A DNA stretch of 21,215 nt from the NCBI GenBank assembly GCA_036986155.1, contig BTRA01000047.1, forward strand, positions 1-21,215, written 5' to 3'. The DNA is from JACZXQ01 sp036986155. Its GTDB lineage: Bacteria; Gemmatimonadota; Gemmatimonadetes; Longimicrobiales; Gaopeijiaceae. Shown here one piece after another: positions 16,822 through 21,215 of the stretch; within the stretch, counting starts at the first letter, position 1, and each line of letters starts with the position of its first letter. The notes beneath the pieces were generated by a model, which saw only the letters and a list, made by a program, of their open reading frames with translations, ran no database searches and was not told the origin of the DNA. The position numbers and the translations under genes are program-made.

Positions 16822-16851
16822 TTGACACGCTCCTCGCTTTTGGACGTATTT
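16822..16851 (+). promoter_or_regulatory. Candidate sigma-70-type promoter for the small lipoprotein gene
   Basis: A perfect TTGACA (16822-16827) is followed after 18 bases by GTATTT (16846-16851) in an unusually T-rich patch. This would give a leader of roughly 35 bases before ATG 16895. The -10 element is weak and the spacer slightly long, so this is a plausible candidate, not a firm call. Confidence 0.45.
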
Positions 16852-16894
16852 TTGTGGAGAGCGCGGTGGTCCTTTCGAACGAAACGAGTCAGCC

Positions 16895-17287
16895 ATGCGC
16901 CCCCCGTTGGCCCTTGCCAGCACCGCCGTCATTTTCACCCTCGCATGCTCGAGTTCCGAGTCGGGTCCGGCGGCGCAACCCTCAGTGGGCAACAGGTCGT
17001 CGGCGATCACGATGGAGGAACTGGCCACGATGGCGGGGTTGGACGTCTTCGAGGCAGTGAGTCGCTTGCGACCGAAGTGGCTCAGAACACGCGGCCCGGT
17101 CTCATTGATGCTCGAAACGGGCGTCAGAGTGCACGTCAACGGATTCGATCGCGGCCGGGTTCAGGAGCTCAGGAGCATCTGGTCTACCGACGTCGAATCC
17201 ATTCGCTTCCTGAGCGCGCCGGACGCCACCACGCGGTATGGGATCAACCACGCCAACGGTGCGATCATGATCACGCTGAGAAGATGA
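16895..17287 (+). CDS. Small predicted lipoprotein with TonB-receptor plug-like C-terminal segment
   Basis: A 130-residue protein. The N terminus is a short hydrophobic export signal ending at a probable lipidated Cys (TLAC, C18), followed by a Ser/Gly-rich linker to about 38. The rest reads as the end of a TonB-dependent receptor plug domain: TMEELATMAGLDVFEAVSRLRPKWL, then VHVNGF, VQELRSIWSTDVESIRFLSAPDATTRYGINHANGAIMITLRR. This parallels the plug pattern 'VESIEVLKG...ALYG...GVIIITT'. No beta-barrel follows, so it is a free-standing module. Similar orphan plug-like lipoproteins recur in Gemmatimonadota (from memory). Function is unknown; outer- or inner-membrane attachment is inferred. The ribosome site is weak (GAG). 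It sits alone between the two direct repeats, downstream of the tRNA-like gene on the other strand. Confidence 0.72.
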   Translation: MRPPLALASTAVIFTLACSSSESGPAAQPSVGNRSSAITMEELATMAGLDVFEAVSRLRPKWLRTRGPVSLMLETGVRVHVNGFDRGRVQELRSIWSTDVESIRFLSAPDATTRYGINHANGAIMITLRR

Positions 17288-17294
17288 CAGGGCG

Positions 17295-17321
17295 GGCCCG
17301 AGTTCGAAGGGCCATCGGGCC
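17295..17321 (+). terminator. Inverted repeat after the small lipoprotein gene, possible terminator
   Basis: GGCCCGA (17295-17301) and TCGGGCC (17315-17321) are perfectly complementary with a 13-base loop, starting 8 bases after the stop codon. There is no T-run, so intrinsic termination is uncertain. The rest of 17322-17457 shows no recognisable gene or strong signal. Confidence 0.35.
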
Positions 17322-17457
17322 GGTCGGGCAATCCCGTGCTGTGGTGCGCCGCGTGGCTGGCCTCCCGACTGGGCCGGGTCCCGGCACGTCTACCGACCAC
17401 ACCGGCCCACCACCACGCCACTTTTTCCGGTGGTCCAGCACCATCTTGAGACGGTGC

Positions 17458-17492
17458 TCGCCCAGACAGGTTACGAAGAGGGTCGCGCGCAT
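17458..17492 (-). pseudogene. Duplicated 5' fragment of lutA (first 11 codons)
   Basis: Reading leftward from an ATG at 17492, the first residues are MRATLFVTCLG, identical to the start of LutA; the similarity stops there. The frame then runs on for about 60 unrelated Arg/Pro-rich residues to 17271. It is best read as a by-product of the repeat duplication. If the duplicated lutA promoter is still active, a short chimeric peptide or antisense RNA could be made toward the lipoprotein gene. Confidence 0.6.
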
Positions 17493-17608
17493 CGCACCAG
17501 TGGTTCGAGTTCAGACCGCTTCCCGCCCAGCGGGATTGCTACCCCTTCCCGCATCGGCGGAGAGTGGGTAACCTGGGCTGACCGAACGATGGAGGCCACC
17601 CGATCCGA
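17458..17608. repeat. Direct repeat, copy 2 (guaA leader)
   Basis: Copy 2 of the 151-bp repeat, offset by exactly 974 bp from copy 1. It carries the lutA 5' fragment at its left end and finishes at the guaA ribosome site. In the diverged core, copy 2 has a perfect 6-bp hairpin TCCCGC-CCA-GCGGGA (17521-17535) that copy 1 cannot form. No known purine riboswitch core was recognised in it. Confidence 0.92.
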
Positions 17609-17616
17609 GGACTGCC

Positions 17617-19434
17617 TTGAAGCACGACACCATCGCCGTCATCGACTTCGGCGGCCAGTACGCCCACCTCATCGCCACCAAGGTTCGCCGGCGTGGAGTC
17701 TTCGCTGAGATCCGCCAGCCGGAGGATCCCATCGCTGACTTCCGCGGTTACAAGGGCATCATCATCTCGGGCAGCCCATCCCTCGCTTCCCAGGGTGAGG
17801 ACTCGGACTACACGAAGGAGATCTACGACCTGGACGTGCCGATCCTCGGATTCTGTTTCGGCCACCAGGAGATCGCCAAGCACTACGGTGGAATCGTCGA
17901 ACACGGAGGCCGCCAATGGGGACGTGCAGATCTTCAGGTCACCCCCGGCCAAGCCTTGTTCAAGGGCCTGGGGCCGGTCGAACCCGTGTGGATGAGCCAC
18001 TACGATTCCGTGGTGGACGTGGGACCCGAGTTCACTGAGATCGGCTTCACGAAAGCCGGCGATGGCCTCCCCGAGCATCGCTTCGCAGCCATCGCGTCCG
18101 ATTCGCTCCGCCGCTACGGGCTCCAGTTCCACCCGGAGGTGGACAGTACGGTCCACGGCGATGACATGATCGCCAATTTCGTGCTGGACATATGCGGCTG
18201 TACGCCGTCTTGGAGTATGGACGGGTTCGTGGATCGCCAGACGGATGCGATTCGAGAGCAGGTGGGCGATCGCTCGGTATTTCTCCTGGCATCCGGAGGA
18301 GTCGATTCGACGGTCGCCGCCGTGCTGCTAGGCCAGGCATTGGGACCCGATCGCCTCAGTCTACTGCACATCGACAACGGCCTCATGCGCAAAAACGAGA
18401 GCGCGCAGGTTCTGGAGATGTTCCGAGACCTAGGCCTCGACGGCAGCCTCCACTTCATCGACGCCAGCGACACGTTCCTGGATGCGCTCGGCCAGGAGGC
18501 CGACCCCGAGCGCAAGCGGCGCATCATCGGAGATACCTTCGTGCGGGTCTTCCAAGAGGAGGCGGGCCGCTTGGGCATCGAGAACCACCTCCTGGGACAG
18601 GGCACGATCTACCCGGACACGATCGAGACGGGCTCCACCAAGCGCTCCGACACGATCAAGACACACCACAACCGCGTCCCGATCATCGAGCAGATGATCG
18701 CCGAAGGGGGTGTCATCGAGCCGCTGGCGGACCTGTACAAGGTCGAGGTCCGCGAGTTGGGCGAACGCCTGGGGATTTCGCACGAGGCTTTGTGGCGACA
18801 CCCCTTCCCGGGTCCGGGACTCGGAGTACGGTTACTGTGCGGAGACGGACGTCCCGATGCCGTGCCGGATGCGGTAGTGCCGCAAGTCGAGGAGTTGGCC
18901 GGAAGTTTCGGTCTACAAGCGCTGGCCCTACCTATCCGTTCGGTGGGTGTGAAGGCCGACCTGCGCGCATACGAACACCCGATCATGCTCAGCGGGGACG
19001 TGCCGTGGGACACGCTGCTGGACGCCGCTTCGGCGATCACGGCCGACCTCCCCGGAATCAACCGTTGCATCTGGAACCTGGCGCCCACGCACCCTGGGGG
19101 CGCCCGACCACTGGCGGCGACCATGACCCGCGTCCGGCTCGATCTCTTGAGGGAGGCGGACCACATGGTCATGGACGGTCTGGAGCGGCACGGTCTCTAC
19201 GAGGACGTGTGGCAGTGCCCGACTGTTATGGTTCCGGTGGAGATGGAGGGTGGCCACGGGGAACTGATCGTGGTGAGGCCCATCCACTCACAAAGGGCCA
19301 TGACCGCCGCGCCTGTCCAGCTTCCTTCCGATCTCCTGTCGGAGCTTCATGAGAGTATCATGGCTTTGGCCGGCGTCTCTGGAGTGGCCCTCGACATCAC
19401 ATCCAAACCCCCGGGCACAATCGAATGGGAATGA
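17617..19434 (+). CDS. guaA: GMP synthase (glutamine-hydrolysing), long two-dimerisation-subdomain form
   Basis: A 605-residue enzyme converting XMP, glutamine and ATP to GMP. The glutamine amidotransferase domain (about 1-190) has nucleophile C80 (GFCFGHQ) and H172/E174 (QFHPEVD). The ATP pyrophosphatase has the P-loop SGGVDST (226-232), LGQGTIYPDTIET and IKTHHN. HPFPGPGLGVR (395-405) leads into two C-terminal subdomains: D1 (about 409-505, LPIRSVGVKADLRAY) and D2 (about 506-605, ending DITSKPPGTIEWE). Typical bacterial GuaA is about 510-525 residues with one such subdomain; this layout is closer to human GMPS. The TTG start has GAGG six bases upstream and places DFGGQY at the expected distance. 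The leader lies in direct repeat copy 2; the aquaporin gene starts 5 bases after the stop. Confidence 0.95.
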   Translation: MKHDTIAVIDFGGQYAHLIATKVRRRGVFAEIRQPEDPIADFRGYKGIIISGSPSLASQGEDSDYTKEIYDLDVPILGFCFGHQEIAKHYGGIVEHGGRQWGRADLQVTPGQALFKGLGPVEPVWMSHYDSVVDVGPEFTEIGFTKAGDGLPEHRFAAIASDSLRRYGLQFHPEVDSTVHGDDMIANFVLDICGCTPSWSMDGFVDRQTDAIREQVGDRSVFLLASGGVDSTVAAVLLGQALGPDRLSLLHIDNGLMRKNESAQVLEMFRDLGLDGSLHFIDASDTFLDALGQEADPERKRRIIGDTFVRVFQEEAGRLGIENHLLGQGTIYPDTIETGSTKRSDTIKTHHNRVPIIEQMIAEGGVIEPLADLYKVEVRELGERLGISHEALWRHPFPGPGLGVRLLCGDGRPDAVPDAVVPQVEELAGSFGLQALALPIRSVGVKADLRAYEHPIMLSGDVPWDTLLDAASAITADLPGINRCIWNLAPTHPGGARPLAATMTRVRLDLLREADHMVMDGLERHGLYEDVWQCPTVMVPVEMEGGHGELIVVRPIHSQRAMTAAPVQLPSDLLSELHESIMALAGVSGVALDITSKPPGTIEWE

Positions 19435-19438
19435 TCGC

Positions 19439-20083
19439 ATGAATCGATACCTCACGGAGTTCATCGGGACGTTTTTCCTGGTTCTGACCATCGGCCTCTC
19501 GGTTCTGTCCGGCTCGGCCCTCGCGCCCATCGCGATCGGCTCGGGCCTCATGGTCATGGTTTACATGGGCGGCCATATCTCCGGGGCGCACTACAACCCG
19601 GCGGTGAGCCTGGCCATCCTGATGCGAGGAAAGATGGACTTGCGCGACTTCGTCCCGTATCTGATCGCCCAGGTCCTGGGAGCCATGCTCGCCGCGGGCG
19701 CGGTTTTGATGATCCTCGGCACAACGTTCGCACCGGCACCGGCGCCCGAAGCGGGGATCTGGGCGGTACTGCTCGCCGAGTTCCTTTTCACTTTCGCACT
19801 TGCCCTGGTCGTACTTCACGTAGCCACGGCCGACGACACTGACGGAAACGACTACTACGGGCTGGCTATCGGGTTCACGGTCATGACCGGTGCTTTCGCG
19901 GTGGGGCCGGTCTCGGGCGGTGTGTTCAATCCGGCCGTCGGCACCGGGCCGATCCTGATCAGCGCCCTCGCGGGCGGTGGCTCCATAGCGAATCTGTGGA
20001 TCTACCTGGTGGCGCCATTCATTGGAGGGGCGGCCGCCGCCATCGTCTTCAGGATCCAAACCCCGGACCAGGCGGTGCAGTGA
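19439..20083 (+). CDS. Aquaporin-family (MIP) channel with atypical selectivity filter
   Basis: A 214-residue integral membrane protein starting at ATG 19439, 5 bases after guaA, with GGGA eight bases upstream. An earlier in-frame start at 19349 lies inside guaA and adds no MIP-like sequence. Two NPA half-helices are intact: HYNPAVS (N53-P54-A55) and VFNPAVG (N164-P165-A166), between six hydrophobic segments. The residue after the second NPA is Val167 where water channels have the filter Arg. By spacing from the NPA motifs, the other filter positions are about I33 and A152, so the pore is less polar and probably wider. It may pass small neutral solutes rather than water; this is inference. 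The stop overlaps the next gene as GTGA. Confidence 0.88.
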   Translation: MNRYLTEFIGTFFLVLTIGLSVLSGSALAPIAIGSGLMVMVYMGGHISGAHYNPAVSLAILMRGKMDLRDFVPYLIAQVLGAMLAAGAVLMILGTTFAPAPAPEAGIWAVLLAEFLFTFALALVVLHVATADDTDGNDYYGLAIGFTVMTGAFAVGPVSGGVFNPAVGTGPILISALAGGGSIANLWIYLVAPFIGGAAAAIVFRIQTPDQAVQ

Positions 20084-21215
20084 CAGGCAGCACCTTCGAC
20101 GCCGTCATCGTCGGTGGTGGCATCATGGGGTGCAGCACGGCCTTCGAGTTGGCGAAGCGCGGCCTCAACGTGGCGGTCGTGGAAAAGAGCGCCATCTGCA
20201 CGGGCTCCACGGGCCGCTCTTCCGCCATCGTCCGGCAGCACTACTCCAACGAATTGACGGCGCGTATGGCCCTCTACGGGCTACGCGTGTTCCAGAACTT
20301 CGATGAGCGTGTAGGGGGCGAGTGCGGCTTCGAGCAGCGTGGCTTCTTGGTGCTCGTGCCCCTGGGAGATCGCGAAGGCCTGGAGAGCAACGTGGCCCTG
20401 CAACGCGGGGTCGGGATTGACACCGAGGTGCTCCAACCCGAGGCCGTCGGTGATTTACTACCGGGCGCGGATCCGTCGGACCTGGTGGCTGCAGCTTACG
20501 AGCCCGAGAGTGGGTACGCCGACCCGCACATGACGACCAACGCCTACGTCGAGGGCGCTAAACGGAACGGGGCCAGGTTCCTCCTCGGCAGAGAGGTCAC
20601 GGGCGTGCGCTTCGAGAGCGGACGCGTCGTGGGCGTGGATACCACTGAAGGCCCCCTCGGCGCGCCCATCGTGATCAACTGTGCAGGCCCCTGGGGAGCC
20701 AGAGTCGCCGCCATGGCCGGTCTCGATGTGCCCGTCTCCTCCTGCCGCATCCAAGTGGGCGTGTTCAAGCGACCCGCCGGGGCCGAAGCACCGCACCCGG
20801 TGGTGCTCGACTTCGTGCACGCGAGTTACTTCAGGCCCGAGACCGGTGGGCTGACGTTGGTCGGCCTCATCGACCCGGCCGAGGCCGACGCCGTGGTGGA
20901 TCCGGACGACTATCCCGAGCATGCCGACGACGAGTTCATGCTGGACGTCGGCGGGCGTTGGGTGCAACGCTGCCCGCCGATGGAGATGGCCGAGCGCCGC
21001 CGTGGGTATTCCGGCCTGTACGGAGTCACGCCCGACTGGCATCCCGTGATCGACGAGGTGCCCAATGGGAGCGGTCACTTTCTCTGCACCGGCTTCAGCG
21101 GCCATGGCTTCAAGCTCGCCCCCGCGGTTGGTCTCATGACGGCCGATCTGGCCACGCGCGAGCCGAACCCCGAATTCGACACGGCCCTCTTTCGCTTGGG
21201 TCGCTTCTCCGACGG
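20080..21215 (+). CDS. DAO-type FAD-dependent oxidoreductase (sarcosine oxidase beta/glycine oxidase-like), 3' truncated
   Basis: The gene starts at GTG 20080, overlapping the aquaporin stop (GTGA), and stays open to the window end, giving 378 codons of what is probably nearly the full protein. The N terminus has the FAD Rossmann motif VIVGGGIMGCSTAFELAKRG with the acidic strand end VVEK. It continues with CTGSTGRSSAIVRQHYS, resembling the flavin-contact region of sarcosine oxidase beta and related amine oxidases. Further on are INCAGPWGARVAAMAG, RRGYSGLYGVTPDWHPVIDEVP and the C-terminal CTGFSGHGFKLAPAVG, all standard for the DAO fold. It should oxidise a secondary or D-amino acid or similar amine; the substrate is not readable. 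Coupling to an aquaporin-like channel suggests a linked solute. Confidence 0.88.
   Translation, partial: MTGSTFDAVIVGGGIMGCSTAFELAKRGLNVAVVEKSAICTGSTGRSSAIVRQHYSNELTARMALYGLRVFQNFDERVGGECGFEQRGFLVLVPLGDREGLESNVALQRGVGIDTEVLQPEAVGDLLPGADPSDLVAAAYEPESGYADPHMTTNAYVEGAKRNGARFLLGREVTGVRFESGRVVGVDTTEGPLGAPIVINCAGPWGARVAAMAGLDVPVSSCRIQVGVFKRPAGAEAPHPVVLDFVHASYFRPETGGLTLVGLIDPAEADAVVDPDDYPEHADDEFMLDVGGRWVQRCPPMEMAERRRGYSGLYGVTPDWHPVIDEVPNGSGHFLCTGFSGHGFKLAPAVGLMTADLATREPNPEFDTALFRLGRFSD

Noticed and set aside
16790..16840. Promoter for the tRNA-like gene on the minus strand
   Set aside because: Only weak hexamers (for example TAGAGT) are visible and none has a good partner at proper spacing.
17493..17616. 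Guanine or other purine riboswitch before guaA
   Set aside because: No purine-aptamer core or matching three-way junction could be recognised; the leader is instead explained by the direct repeat.

Overview
The window is GC-rich and densely coded, with few and short intergenic gaps. Several features together suggest a bacterium of the Gemmatimonadota or a close relative: an ADOP-type ABC permease next to a Ser/Thr kinase fused to a TolB-like propeller, a secreted S46 dipeptidyl-peptidase, and a mini-lipoprotein with a TonB-plug-like tail. This is inferred from gene content; no marker-gene phylogeny was possible.

Layout. 2-3457 (+): the 3' end of an ADOP/MacB-type permease, then a membrane-anchored kinase with a C-terminal propeller. 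3471-16518 (-): about 13 kb read in one direction. In transcription order it holds lutA-lutB-lutC (lactate oxidation), an SRPBCC protein, a YbdK-type carboxylate-amine ligase, a two-helix RCK/TrkA NAD-binding membrane protein, a GltD-like FAD/Fe-S oxidoreductase, korA-korB (2-oxoacid oxidoreductase), a MOSC protein and an S46 peptidase. Many junctions overlap by 4 bases (ATGA), so translation is probably coupled. 16519-17616: a non-coding-rich spacer with two direct copies of a 151-bp sequence. Between the copies lie a class-II tRNA-Leu(UAA)-like gene (-) and a 130-residue lipoprotein gene (+). 17617-21215 (+): guaA, an aquaporin-family channel and a DAO-type flavoprotein cut by the window end, tightly packed as an operon.

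Working together. LutABC should feed lactate carbon into pyruvate. The GltD-like subunit with KorAB has the three-subunit make-up expected of a 2-oxoglutarate (or related 2-oxoacid):NADP+ oxidoreductase, replacing or supplementing the dehydrogenase complex. The S46 enzyme would supply dipeptides from periplasmic oligopeptides.

Most notable observations. (1) The lutA/guaA divergent control region exists twice, 974 bp apart at about 94% identity, and the second copy still carries the first 11 codons of lutA. (2) GuaA has the long eukaryote-like architecture with two dimerisation subdomains. (3) The tRNA-like gene between the repeats departs from consensus at several near-universal positions and can be drawn with an 8/4 acceptor/T-stem. 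(4) The RCK protein has no K+ selectivity filter, and the aquaporin lacks the usual filter arginine. No CRISPR array, transposase, phage gene or defence system was seen.
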